Positions 41,801 to 50,848 of a stretch of 64,000 nt of DNA are shown here, one piece after another. Origin of the DNA: Rhynochetos jubatus (Eukaryota; Chordata; Aves; Eurypygiformes; Rhynochetidae); NCBI GenBank assembly GCA_027574665.1, contig CM050650.1:99669086-99733085 (forward strand). The letters are read 5' to 3'. The translations under genes were made by a program, and so were the position numbers. Within the stretch, counting starts at the first letter, position 1, and each line of letters begins with the position of its first letter. The notes beneath the pieces were generated by a model. It was given only the letters and a program-made list of their open reading frames with translations, was not told where the DNA came from and made no database searches.

Positions 41801-44800
41801 GTGCTGCATCCAGCTGTGGAGCCCTCAAGATAAGAAGGATATCGACTGGTTGGAGCAAGTCCAGGGAGGGCCACAAAGATGCTCAGAGGGCTGGAGCGCC
41901 TCTCCTAGGAAGAAAGGCTTAGAGAGTTGCATTTGTTCAGCCTGGAGAAGGCTCCGGGGAGACCTTATTGCAGCCTTCCAGTACCTGAAGGGGTCTACAA
42001 GAAAGCTGGGGTGGGGACTTTTTACAAGGGCCTGAAGTGACAGGACAAGGGTTTAAATTGAAAGAGGGTAGATTTAGATTGGATATAAGATATTCTTCAG
42101 TATGAGGTTGATGAGGCACTGGAACATGTTGCCCAGAGAAGCCGTGGATGCTCCACCCCTGGAAGTGTTCAAGGCCAGGCTGGATGAGGCTTTGAGCAAC
42201 CTGGTCTAGTGGAGGGTGTCCCTGCTCATGGCAGGGTGGTTGGAACTAGATGATCTTTAAGGTCCCTTCCAACACAAACCATTCTGTGATTCTATGATAC
42301 AAATTCTGAACCTACTCTTTGTAGTGCAGTAGTGGTATGTCCATTTTGTCTGGCACCAATCAGGAAGGCTAAGACTCCAGTAAACTATATGATGTACAGA
42401 CCTGTAGCGAAACACAATGATGTTTACAGCTTCAGAAAACAGATACCTGGGATATGGGAAAAGATATGAAACAAAGGCAAGAAAAGCACAGATGGTAAAT
42501 TTGGTTGCTTCCACTCCTATATTTATGAAGTAAACAACACTACAATAAATTCAACTGGCTTTCTGATCAGTGGACTGTACACTGAAAATTTATTAACTTT
42601 GTTGATCAAGGAAGCCATAGCAATATTTTGCAATTATTTATTTTCAACAGCTGTATTGCGGTGAGTCACTTTATGGATGCCAGCAGATCCTACTATAAAG
42701 CAGCAAGCTCAACACCAGCTACACCTCATTACTGTTGTGATGGCCATCACTTCTTTCCTCTCTAAAGTAAATTAGGGTAGGATTTTTAAGAGTAAATGAC
42801 CTCTGAGGTCTCAGGCATGCTGAAAGCATTTTTGAAAAATGCAGACTTGAACCTTTAATGCAAAGAATAGCACGTCTTATTAGAAAATGGTTATAGACAT
42901 ACTTTATCAATGGCTAAACAGAAAGGCGTGATCATACTGGTATCAATGGCAAGGTCTGCACTTCTTTTAGAGAGGTAAATACTAAAGTGTACTTTGACTC
43001 CTTTATCACCCGTGCTGGAATACTGGCAGTACTCCTCAGGGAAAATAACACAGCATCAAGGAAACTGTTCTGAAATAATTATAAGTGAAGTAGATACTTG
43101 TATTCAAATCTGATATATGAGGAAACAATATACATAACTCCATGGCATTCAATCCTGCTTCTTCCAAACACCAGCATGGGAAATTCTGAACTGGCAGCTC
43201 TCCTTGGATTTTTGTGCTTTTTGTTTTGCTCCATGTCAGCAGTTCTCAGCTTTCCATGTAGATTCTATCATACTGTATTACACAAATGCTGCTGTAGTAT
43301 TGCAGGTATCTGTATACCAAGTTATGCTTATTTAAAATTGTATCACAGATAGTATAATACTTTAGGTTTTAAATTCTGATACATGACAAACAAATTTAAA
43401 GTTAAAATCATCCAGAATGTGTCCCACAGCCCTCAGAGCATCACTGGCTATGTTGGAAAGCTACCAGAGAACAAAACTATGCCAAAACTGCAAAACATCA
43501 AAAAAGGCCTATAGCAATATGAATGTGAAGTGATTAAGCCTATAGTTTTTCAGGCAATATTGTTCCCTGGCTGAAAAAAAAAAAATCAGGAAAACTCAGA
43601 TCTCTTGAGAATAGAAATTCAGAAAACAAAAACAGTACTTCAACATTATTAGGGGTTTTTTTTGACAAGCAAGGAAAAGAGAGAGACGAAATCCAAACTC
43701 ACTGGACTGGGCACTGAAAAAAGCATTCTGCCTGGGCAAAATTATTTTAAAACAACGGTTTTGTATTTATAGCATATTTTTACCTGTAGTAATTTCAGCA
43801 CATTGTAGTACAAAGTTATTGTTGAATATGATAAAGAACATTTTAATCTACTAAATGTGCAAAAAGTATAAATTACCTTTTCACGGCACTTTTGTTGTAA
43901 CTGACAAAGAAAGATGTATGTCAAGAAAAGGTTTCAATGAAAAAAATTGCTACAAAGCATATGTGTATGTTTACTTCTTATACATATGTGTGAATGAGAC
44001 AGACAGTAATAAAGAAATACAGATGCCTACAAGATCCGGCTTTCAATTTTCCCAATTCTATTTTTAAATCCATCATGGATGTGTGATATTTTGATAGTGC
44101 ATTAGCACAGTTGTGACATTAAAATGGCAATTCCTATAAATTAGTCAATGTCATATTTTAATGTAAAATAGAAGTATCAAGGACATCCAAATACTCTTGC
44201 AAACCTTTGACCTGATAGAAACCTGTGAGTGAAAAACCACCACAACTGATTTAAAATTATTTTATCAGATTCCTGCTCCCCAGGCTGGCTTGCTTTTCAG
44301 TTTTAGATGCTTCCCACCAAACGGGGAGGGCTACCAGGAAAAATTATGGGTATTATGTATAGAGCAACTATATATAAGAAATGCATTTCACACAAGTCCC
44401 AGGCTTTCTAGATTATAAAAGTGCTTGGAGATGTGTCCCACCGATGGCAGTCCTCTCTGCCTGCATTGTAATTGCACTGCTGAGACTGCTCTGAGGCTAC
44501 CTTTGTGCAGAGGGAGCGGGATAGCAGGGGGAAAAGGGGGCAGGCAAGTAAAATTGTGTGAGGACTCCAAAGGCAAATCCAAGCATATAAAATACCTGCA
44601 ATATTACCTGTTGTGAGCAGATGACAAAAAATCGATACTGAGTCACACAATAATAGCACCAAGGGCAAGACACATGTCCTCTTCCAACGCATGGCATGTG
44701 CCCTGTTGTCATGGTTTGACCCCATTCAGCAACTAAGCACCACACAGCCACTCATTCACTCCCCTCACAGTGGGATGGGGGAGAGAATGAGAAGAGTAAA

Positions 44801-47800
44801 AATGAGAAAACTCGTGGGTTGAGATAAGGACAGTTTAACAGGTAAAGCAAAAGCCGCACACAAGCAAAACAAAACAAGGAATTCATTCACCACTTCCCAT
44901 CAGCAGGTGTTCAGCCACCTCCAGGAAAGCAGGGCTTCATCACAGTTATTTGGGAAGACAAATGCCATTACTCCAAACATCTCCCCCATCCTTCTTCTTC
45001 CCTCAGCTTTATAGGCTGAGCATGATGTCATATGGTGTGAGATATCTCTTTGGTCAGTTGGGGTCAGCTGTCCCAGCTGTGTCCCCTCCCAGCTTCTTGT
45101 GCACCCCCAGCCTACTCACTGGTGGTGTGGGGTGAGAAGCAGAAACGGCCTTGACTCTGTGTCAGCATTGCTCAGCAATAACAAAAACAACCCTGTGTTA
45201 TCAACACTCTTTTCAGCACAAACCAAAACACAGCCCCACACCAGCTACTGTGAAGAAAATTAACTCTATTCCAGCCAAAGCCAGCATACCTGTGTGGTTT
45301 TCTAATCAAGCTGGGACATGACCTCACTCTAATAAATCTGTCAAAAGCTAAATATCTTGTTTTGCCTAGAAACTATACTCATGACTGCCATGCTGGTTTT
45401 CAACTAACAGGAAGTCATTTAACCGAAGGTGAGCAGAAGCGAATGATGAATGCATCCTTCAGCATAGCAGCTGAACCAAACAGCACCTACTGAAATCCTT
45501 GTGGGGTAGAATATTTTGGCAGGGAAAATGTTGCCTATACATCTTCAGCTGAGAATCAAGTCTTTCTATGTGTTAACTCTCAACTTAGAAGACATCCATT
45601 GTTTATCAGACACTCTATAGACCACATAGAAAACTTTTGAGTGGGATAACAATTATATTTCTCTATTGTTTTTCCCTGAATTCAGCAGATTGCTCTAGCT
45701 TTTATGAATAAAAAAATGAAGCCCCTCTCTCTCATCTGCTTGGACTGCTGCAATTAATTAGCTAAGATAAGCATTGCCACAAACACAATTCATTATCCTT
45801 GTTCCAGTCTGCATTCACATTATATTTAAAATATTTGGCAAAGAGTATTGTTGAGAGACTTAAAAAAGATTGCTCAGTGCGCCCATATTCTACAAGTTTC
45901 TTTCGGTATAGAAACAACACTCTTCATATAGGCACGTAAAGAACTTGATTTTCTTTCATAGTGGACTGCAACCAGAACTAGGTCATTATTACTGTAGTAT
46001 ACACACAATGAAATGAGATCAATAGTGAATAATAATTTATTCTGTAATACACCTCTCTCTTGCCTGAAACAAAACAAAACCAGAAAAACATCCCCACTCA
46101 AACTAGAAGAAAATATTTTCCATTTTATATGATTGAAAAATGAGTCAACAGGTTTTGTTTATTTGCCTAGGTCCACTGCTCTAGAAGACAACACACGCGC
46201 CAGATTTTGTACATAATCCTCTCTCATGAGAATTCAAAGAAAGTCCTCTTTGACTTACTAAAGATCTACCTAGAGTGGGTCCAATAACAAATTAGACTTG
46301 TTTACAGTGTAACTTAATTCTTTCCCAAGAGTCCAAGTTTTGCAACCTTTCCTCACATTAAAAAGCCCAATCATGAGTAATTCAGCAAACACAACTGCCT
46401 TTTTTACGTTTCCAAAATGATAACACACTAGCCATCTAAATTTCTAGTTGAGCTTCTAAAAACAAGTAAGATTTGTAAAAGTCTCCCAACTATCACCGAT
46501 TTTATGAACCCAGGTTTAAGACTGCTAGTCTCTTTGAACAAAATGAAATCAGTGAAAAGTATTGCATATTTATCAAATAGCATGCAACATCTTACATTCC
46601 ATGAGAAATTCCCTAAAGTAAGTCGGGGAAGTCTTTCAGTGTTTTCTGGCTTGTGCTGCAAACCAGCAATCCTTGGGTTGTTTAAACAACACAGTTCTTT
46701 AAAAAACAGGTTTGAATTCTCTCCAGGAGGAGCTGATGCTTATTTGGATATCAATCTAAAAGACTGAGCTATGCATTCTCTCTAAAACTATGTAGGAATG
46801 TCTGGGTGGTGGAGAGAGGAATCCAGTTAATGAAGAAAGAGAAAAACACACTGCCAGAAGGACCCTTTGTTGCTCTGTCCTGTCCTTTCCCTGTTGCCTC
46901 TCCCTGTCAATCACGACTGAGAAGACAGTATGAGCTGTTTCTTCCACATATGCACAAGCCTCATAACTTACGGTTTTGCGGCAACTCGTATGAAAAGTCA
47001 TACAGGGAGAGGAGACTTCATTATTGAAGTGTCTGTGTCACTTTATAGTAAACGAAGGAAGTTTCCCATTAACCTGACACAGATGAGTAATCATCTTGAT
47101 ACCATTTCCCAGATGAATAATCCTCTCAGGAAAAACTGCTAAACATTATCAGTCGCGGTTCATACAGCCCTGCTGGGATGAGTCAAGCTGTAGAGCACCT
47201 CAAGCTTCAGAGAAGCCAGAAACCTGCCAATGATTAAAGGTAGAAGCCTTCAAAACACACAAGAAATAAGGCTACTGGTTTGTTTGCAAAAGTCTGTCCA
47301 TCGTTAAGGTCCAACAAACCTTAGCCTTTTTTCCCCGTGTGGTCATATCAACATTTGAAAAAGATTCGTGTCTTCCCAGCTGACCCAGTCGCACCAAACA
47401 GCCTCCTTGTACGAACAGAGGTTATGCTGACAGAGGAAGGTGGTTGGCAAACTGTATCATTTGGAGATGAGGTCTAGTTACACCAACAGTAAACCCATTT
47501 TGTTGACATGTTAGGTTTGACCTAAGGCACTCTGCTAACATCACACCTATCCCGCAGAAGTGCTGCAGTAGACTGTAATGTAATGCTACCCTATTTATGG
47601 TACAGTTCCCTTACACTAATGTAAGTTAAGAAACATATATCACACGCACGGATTAATCTTCTTAAAATGGTTAAAATGGTTAGCTCACTTTTCTAGGATT
47701 TAATAATATTGAACCTTTTTGTAAGCAAAACTCCACTATTATATTGCCTGTACTGGAAGGTGATGTGTATAATTTTTATGAATATTATGCATTTAAGAAA

Positions 47801-50788
47801 CACGTAAGTGACAGGATTTTCTTGCGACACTTTTTCATAGTCACTGTTTTTAGACTACTGTAGCATAGTCTTACAAATGATTTTCTTCTTTAGTCAGGAA
47901 AAATCACTGTCAGCAAGCAAGTTGCTTAATGTTGTTTACAACATGTCTTCTTAAGGGCAAAATTATCATACTTAATGATCATTTTAACGACTGACACTGT
48001 GATGCATCAAGCATGAAAGAGGTCAAGAGTAAGTCTACTAATAATGTCCTCTTATCCCTGTATATCTCCAAATATTCAAAAGAATTTAGGTTTCAATTGT
48101 CTCAGTCTCCTTCATGATTTTTTTGGCTAGAATATACATATAAATGTATATCGAATGAGTTCCTTCATGGGGTGAATCAGTGCACAAACATTTTCTGCCT
48201 TGCCCGTGTAGGAGCTGGTTTCCTACTGCACTGAGTGTTCAGGCAGCCCAGGGAAATCAGTGTCTGAACTCAGGCACTCAGGTTTGGCACTTAAAGCTTG
48301 GTGGTACGAATATGCCAGTCTCCAACAGTCTGTTTATTTTCCCACAGAAGTTTGCCTAATTTCCCATAGATTTTGCTTAGAGCTACATTAGTTTAATGTG
48401 ATTTGCTGAAGAACTTGTTTATTCTTTACAGGTTTCTGTTTTCCATGTGTAACCTTTTCCTATTTCCTTTGAATATTCTCATATGACTACACATCTTCAC
48501 TGCTACATAACAAAGAACCCTGTCTAATATAACTATGTTTTTATACGTGGCTTAGGAGAAGTGGGTTAGCCTGTTTACAGAGCGTTTGCCTGCTGTAAGC
48601 ATGTTTTAAATACCTTTCTTTACCTTACTTAGAAATCCTTTAAACTTTTCTGTGCATCCACAGACCGAAGAGGCTGAACAACACTATGTCTTTTAGATTT
48701 AATTGCTGCTTCCTGAAGCGACAAAACCATATCACTGTATCAAATGTCTTATGGTTGTTGCTGTTGAGGTTGTGCTGATCACCTAAACCAACCTTTCAGC
48801 TGTCAGATTTGACAGTGACACATACATAACATTCTCTTTATAAAGTGGAAGTGCCACAAGCACATCAGAGAGCAAATATACTATGCACTCAACCTTTTTC
48901 CATAGAGGAATAAGAATCACACCTAATTTTTCTCCACAGCTTCATTCAGAGGAGGCATACTCCTTAAAATGTTGTTTTACAAGGCAGCACCACCAGCTCA
49001 GAGAGCTGTCAGGAAGGCACTGCATTCCATGCAGCCAGCCTGCCAGGCACAAAAAGCATGGCAACGGACTGGAAACAGCCTTTCTTCATGGCATTTCAAG
49101 ATCTTGTAGCAAAACTAAACTAGTCTTGCCAAGGGAGCTAACTGTGTTTTTGTCCTTTCCCTTACACTGGTAGCTCAGGACCAGCAGCTGAAAAAGGTCA
49201 CAGTACCTTGGGCAAGCCACGGTCAAGCCTCGCTACATAGGAAAGGAGAAAACACCAAATCTCAGTCTGAGAGGGACAAAGAGGGACAGAAGTAATTAAT
49301 TCTCCTCTTCCTTGAGCATAGTCATTCTAGACTATAAAGTACAGGATAAAAGGCCTAGTGATAACTCTATTATGGCAACAAATTAGATGCTTTATCTAAA
49401 TATGAGAGACATTGTAAAAAGATATAGTCCTTCCCTTCCCCACCCTTTTCAGTCCATTTCTATTGCACATGTTTACACGCACATTTCAGCCACTGAAGTG
49501 TTTACAGATGCACTTGAGCTAGAGCCCATCCCATTCCTTTAAAGCACAGAACCAAATTTATTTCACAAGGAAGAAACGGGAACGTAACGTATGAATACTA
49601 CTGAAACCTTGTCACAATTCTTTAAGGAGGTAACGTGATCCAGGGTCAAACAGATTCGCATGCTAATATATTTTTTTTTTGTGATTTTTTTTTTTTTAAA
49701 CTGACCCTGGAAAGAAAAGGTGGCTTGTTCACACAGCACCCTGTCACTGACGTGTAAACAGGGTGTGCCTTAGGAAACTCAAGATGCAAGTGCCCCTAAG
49801 TGGAGACAGTACATTTGGAGAAGTGTCCACATTTCTTATAAATTAGTCATTAGTCAAAAATGCAGGTAGGGTACCCAAGTAAGTTCTATTTCCTTGTTGC
49901 TTATATTGCTTTTTTTTTGTTTCTCTTCTGAGGTCTCTTAAATACTTTCTGACTTAATTTCTGTAAGCACAGTTGGCATGCAAAATCAGAAAACCTGAGA
50001 AACTCAGGGTACACAGAATAGTATCACTTGAGGAATAGTCAACTGAGGTCGAAGAAAAGGTGTGCTGATTATCTACAAATTTCTCAGGGACTGGTCAGCA
50101 TTACAGTAAAATGTTAATTATGCTTCATTAAGCCCTCCAATTAATCCCTGATCCCTTGTAAGTAAGGTTAATAACACTGGTGCATGTGATACCAAGGGAC
50201 CAATCTCAGTCTAGGAAAACCTTTCAGTTTGAATTGTTAGCAGCCAGGCTGTTTTTCCCTGCCAGAAGGAAAGAAAAGCCTGTGGTCAAACACCAACTAG
50301 GTTATTATTGCCACATTTTTTTTCAACAATATTTTTCATGTTACCTTTCTTGCATCTCGTATCATCTTCCGAATAGTTTCCTTTATGGTGTAAGGCTGTG
50401 CTCGTGGTGGATGAAAAAGCAGGTCAATATTCGTGCCACCAGAAATTCCAGGCATCAGGTAAGGCCAACCTAAATCAAGATTTGGAGCTTCCACATCTGA
50501 TTCAATGGGCCAGTAGGTTCCCGAGGAAGAGGTGTCATCAATGGCATGGTTAGAGGAATAAACTGTTGTTTGAGGAAGTTTGTGAACATTGTTCAAAATA
50601 TAATCAATTTCCTCATCTGCTAGGAACTCTGAGCATCTCTCTTTGCAAAGAAATTCTTTGTAGGCTTCTAAACCTCCTTCAATTAGAGCATCAATGGCTA
50701 CCCGGTACCATTCCTTGTAATGAGGTTCAATGTAGTTGTCTGATCTGCATTCATCATGTAAGGATGATAGCAAAGATGAAGTTTCCAT
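9508..50788 (-). CDS. FAM83B: FAM83B, complete coding sequence spread over exons 2-5 (1030 aa)
   Basis: The coding sequence joins 50788-50345, 21638-21474, 14104-13980 and 11866-9508 on the minus strand. All junctions have GT-AG ends and the frame stays open (intron phases 0, 0 and 2). The product is 1030 residues against about 1011 in human. Residues 1 to about 281 form the DUF1669 domain, which is PLD-like in fold. From recall of human FAM83B, conservation is strong at the N-terminus ([23 protein letters not shown]), through DUF1669, and at the C-terminus ([13 protein letters not shown]). The long tail is Ser/Asn/Lys-rich and looks disordered. Known for the family: DUF1669 binds casein kinase 1 isoforms, and FAM83B has been linked to EGFR/RAS-MAPK and PI3K signalling and to transformation of epithelial cells. 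The degenerate HKD motif (HGK at 224-226, D235, GSYS at 242-245) fits a domain without lipase activity. The FDEEF at 269-273 matches the F-x-x-x-F needed for CK1 binding in the family. The identification is firm. Confidence 0.97.
11867..13979 (-). other. FAM83B intron 4
   Basis: A 2.1-kb intron of phase 2 between exons 4 and 5. Near 12055-12095 it holds GACTGCTTTCAGTGGGAGCA, a phrase that recurs in old amniote interspersed repeats. Otherwise AT-rich with no feature recognised. Confidence 0.8.
13980..14104 (-). CDS. FAM83B: FAM83B exon 4: residues 204 to first two bases of codon 245
   Basis: This is a 125-nt exon. The acceptor is TTGTCTTTTTCAG (AG at 14106-14105) and the donor is TACAG followed by GTAAGATC (GT at 13979-13978). 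It starts with [12 protein letters not shown] and ends inside Ser245 (AG, completed by T in exon 5), giving a phase 2 intron. It carries the degenerate HKD motif of the family: HGK at residues 224-226, then MEQRFILVD, then YGSYS. The Asp expected in the PLD consensus five residues after the Lys is Phe (F231), so catalysis by this motif is not expected. That agrees with the accepted view of the family. The exon is too short to stand out by length and is recognised by homology and splice sites. Confidence 0.96.
14880..14901 (+). repeat. Poly(C) tract
   Basis: Sixteen consecutive C (14880-14895) followed by G, CCCC, G. Simple homopolymer in intron 3; on the gene's sense strand it is poly(G). Confidence 0.9.
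15514..15573 (+). repeat. (AATAG)n pentanucleotide array, ATTCT on the gene strand
   Basis: Nearly perfect AATAG/ATAGA units run for about 59 bp (about 11-12 copies), directly abutting the 3' end of a minus-strand CR1. On the FAM83B sense strand the unit is ATTCT. The CR1 terminal repeat contains ATTCT-like words, so the array probably grew from the CR1 tail. Confidence 0.92.
15574..15888 (-). mobile_element. CR1 LINE fragment (3' region), minus strand
   Basis: Reading on + shows the reverse complement of a CR1 3' end: AAGTTGGAAGGGACCTACAA, CATCCAGTCCTACTGACTGT, GCATCAACCACCTCTCTAGG, then CTCCCTCCTCAGGAAGCTAT. The element is 5'-truncated at about 15888. The body differs from the copies at 39 and 42 kb, so it belongs to another CR1 subfamily. 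It is in the same orientation as FAM83B. Confidence 0.92.
16010..16053 (+). repeat. 22-bp imperfect tandem duplication
   Basis: TTTCTAATAGAGGTTGTAGG is followed at once by a second copy (TTTTCTAATAGAGTTGTAGG) that differs by small indels. Two copies only. Confidence 0.8.
21474..21638 (-). CDS. FAM83B: FAM83B exon 3: residues 149-203
   Basis: This is a 165-nt exon of exactly 55 codons. The acceptor is TTTTATTCAG before GTCATTGCC (AG at 21640-21639) and the donor is CTCAGG followed by GTAAGG (GT at 21473-21472). Both flanking introns are phase 0. It encodes [15 protein letters not shown] through [10 protein letters not shown], part of the first half of the PLD-like fold. DMFTDVDIF and LLDESNF are recognisable family blocks; the human protein differs by only a few residues here. 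Because both introns are phase 0, skipping this exon would keep the frame but remove a core strand-helix unit of DUF1669. Confidence 0.97.
24290..24323 (+). other. G-quadruplex motif in intron 2
   Basis: GGGG-T-GGGG-TGAGGCA-GGG-AGCGGT-GGGG on the + strand: four G runs with loops of 1, 7 and 6 nt, which satisfies the usual G3+N1-7 pattern. Confidence 0.55.
25027..25072. repeat. Perfect 15-bp inverted repeat with 16-nt spacer
   Basis: CTTGCTGTGCATAAT at 25027-25041 is the exact reverse complement of ATTATGCACAGCAAG at 25058-25072, with 16 nt between. Neither side extends the pairing. It would form a hairpin of 15 perfect base pairs in DNA or RNA. No surrounding element was recognised. Confidence 0.85.
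26066..26474 (+). mobile_element. CR1 LINE fragment, older subfamily, sense on +
   Basis: From about 26066 the sequence follows the 3' part of a CR1 element (ACCAAGATGTTCAGGGCTGG, then GGCAGGGCAAGAGACAATGG). From 26309 it matches the strongly conserved 3' region (AGGTTGCCCAGAGAGGTTGT, then GAGGTCCCCTCCAACTGACC). It is divergent and lacks the clean terminal tail, so it is an old insertion. The start is approximate. No coding capacity remains. Confidence 0.85.
31249..31284 (+). repeat. (AAAC)n microsatellite
   Basis: About eight copies of a tetranucleotide AAAC/ACAA unit inside intron 2, flanked by A runs. It is a simple repeat. Confidence 0.9.
31928..31979 (+). repeat. 26-bp direct tandem duplication
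   Basis: The unit at 31928-31953 (six A, then GCAACTGCCAGCTTTCAAAT) is repeated at 31954-31979 with one difference (C at 31938, T at 31964). Two copies only; it looks like a recent local duplication. Confidence 0.9.
37552..37581. promoter_or_regulatory. 8-bp hairpin adjoining a palindromic T-MARE core
   Basis: GCTGTCCT at 37552-37559 and AGGACAGC at 37565-37572 form an inverted repeat with a 5-nt loop. Overlapping its end, 37571-37581 reads GCTGAGTCAGC, a perfect palindrome. It is the core of the T-MARE recognised by MAF/NRF2-type factors, with a TGAGTCA AP-1 site inside. It is followed by a homeodomain-like CTAATTAG at 37588-37595. The cluster sits in a CpG-bearing patch that stands out from the AT-rich intron. 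Enhancer function is inference. Confidence 0.4.
39099..39926 (+). mobile_element. CR1 LINE, 5'-truncated, with reverse-transcriptase C-terminus
   Basis: Translation from 39101 gives [20 protein letters not shown] and continues through [18 protein letters not shown] and [20 protein letters not shown], the familiar end of CR1 ORF2. The frame then shifts after about 39460 (the [17 protein letters not shown] part is read in another frame). The non-coding 3' end runs to TTGGAACTAGATTATATTTA and GGTCCTTTCCAACCCAAAGC. About 830 bp remain of a 4-5 kb element. It lies in FAM83B intron 2, antisense to the gene. Confidence 0.95.
39927..41598 (-). other. FAM83B intron 2 between two CR1 copies
   Basis: About 1.7 kb of intronic sequence with no recognised gene or element. 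A run of 14 A lies near 41395-41409. Confidence 0.7.
41599..42299 (+). mobile_element. CR1 LINE, 5'-truncated, complete 3' end
   Basis: The sequence follows the same part of CR1 ORF2 as the copy at 39.1 kb ([20 protein letters not shown]) and keeps an open frame to 42035. An apparently in-frame loss of about 24 bp relative to that copy removes most of the [10 protein letters not shown] segment. The 3' end is intact and finishes with ACCATTCTGTGATTCTATGA, the CR1 terminal repeat. The orientation and probably the subfamily are shared with the 39.1 kb copy. Confidence 0.95.
42300..44706 (-). other. FAM83B intron 2 between CR1 and LTR
   Basis: About 2.4 kb of AT-rich intron with no recognised feature. 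Open frames around 44388-44751 on both strands have no recognisable homology. Confidence 0.7.
44707..45288 (-). mobile_element. Solo LTR of an endogenous retrovirus (TguLTR5-like family)
   Basis: A 582-bp solo LTR fossil. On + it begins TGTCATGGTTTGACCCCATT and ends near CCAGCCAAAGCCAGCATA. It is flanked by a 5-bp direct repeat, CCTGT, at 44702-44706 and 45289-45293. Read on the minus strand it is in sense orientation: a TATAAAG lies at about 45009-45015, and the GTTAAAC...CTTATCTCAACCCACGAG stretch typical of the family's U5 side lies near its 3' end. No internal retroviral genes remain, so it arose by LTR-LTR recombination. The 5-bp target duplication suggests an ERVL-type (class III) element. 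I recognise the family from memory of neoavian genomes; the exact name needs a library. It lies in intron 2 in the same orientation as FAM83B. Confidence 0.88.
45294..50344 (-). other. FAM83B intron 2, 5' portion
   Basis: About 5 kb of AT-rich intron up to the exon 2 donor. It has T runs at 49671-49696. I saw no gene, LINE or LTR in it; open frames such as 46756-47001 (-) and 48883-49173 (+) show no homology I recognise. Confidence 0.7.
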
Positions 50789-50848
50789 TTTCACATATAT
50801 TTTGTATAAAGTCTCTCAAACTTCCATTCGTGAGCTGATGAAATGTAT
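50345..50848 (-). CDS. FAM83B: FAM83B exon 2: end of 5' UTR and residues 1-148
   Basis: The exon begins after an acceptor with a good pyrimidine tract (CTCTCTTTACAG, AG at 50850-50849). It ends at AAG followed by GTAACATG (GT at 50344-50343), leaving phase 0. The start is the ATG at 50788: it gives METSS, the N-terminus I recall for human FAM83B, and sits in a strong context (A at -3, G at +4). An in-frame GTG at 50794 would add two residues, but the homologue does not support it. The exon's 60 nt of leader (50848-50789) hold two minimal upstream ORFs. The 148 residues cover the N-terminal helical part of DUF1669, including the EPHYKEWYR and [14 protein letters not shown] blocks and the LLFHPPRA strand, which are strongly conserved. 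Confidence 0.97.
50789..50827 (-). promoter_or_regulatory. FAM83B: Two minimal upstream ORFs in the FAM83B leader
   Basis: In the 60 nt of exon 2 before the start there are two upstream ATGs on the minus strand. The first, at 50827, reads ATG GAA GTT TGA (three sense codons, stop ending at 50816). The second, at 50796, is ATG directly followed by TGA, a start-stop element whose stop ends at 50791, two bases before the main ATG at 50788. The start-stop ATG is in weak context (T at -3). The first has G at +4 but C at -3. Such elements are known to be able to lower or gate translation; that they do so here is inference. Confidence 0.6.

Noticed and set aside
41577-42035. 152-codon open frame
   Set aside because: CR1 ORF2 remnant, with a little intronic sequence at its start.
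44388-45135. Cluster of open frames of 61-105 codons near the LTR
   Set aside because: Overlapping frames on both strands with no protein homology; part falls inside the solo LTR, which carries no gene.
50789-50794. Alternative in-frame GTG start two codons before METSS
   Set aside because: The ATG at 50788 matches the homologue's N-terminus and has a strong context.
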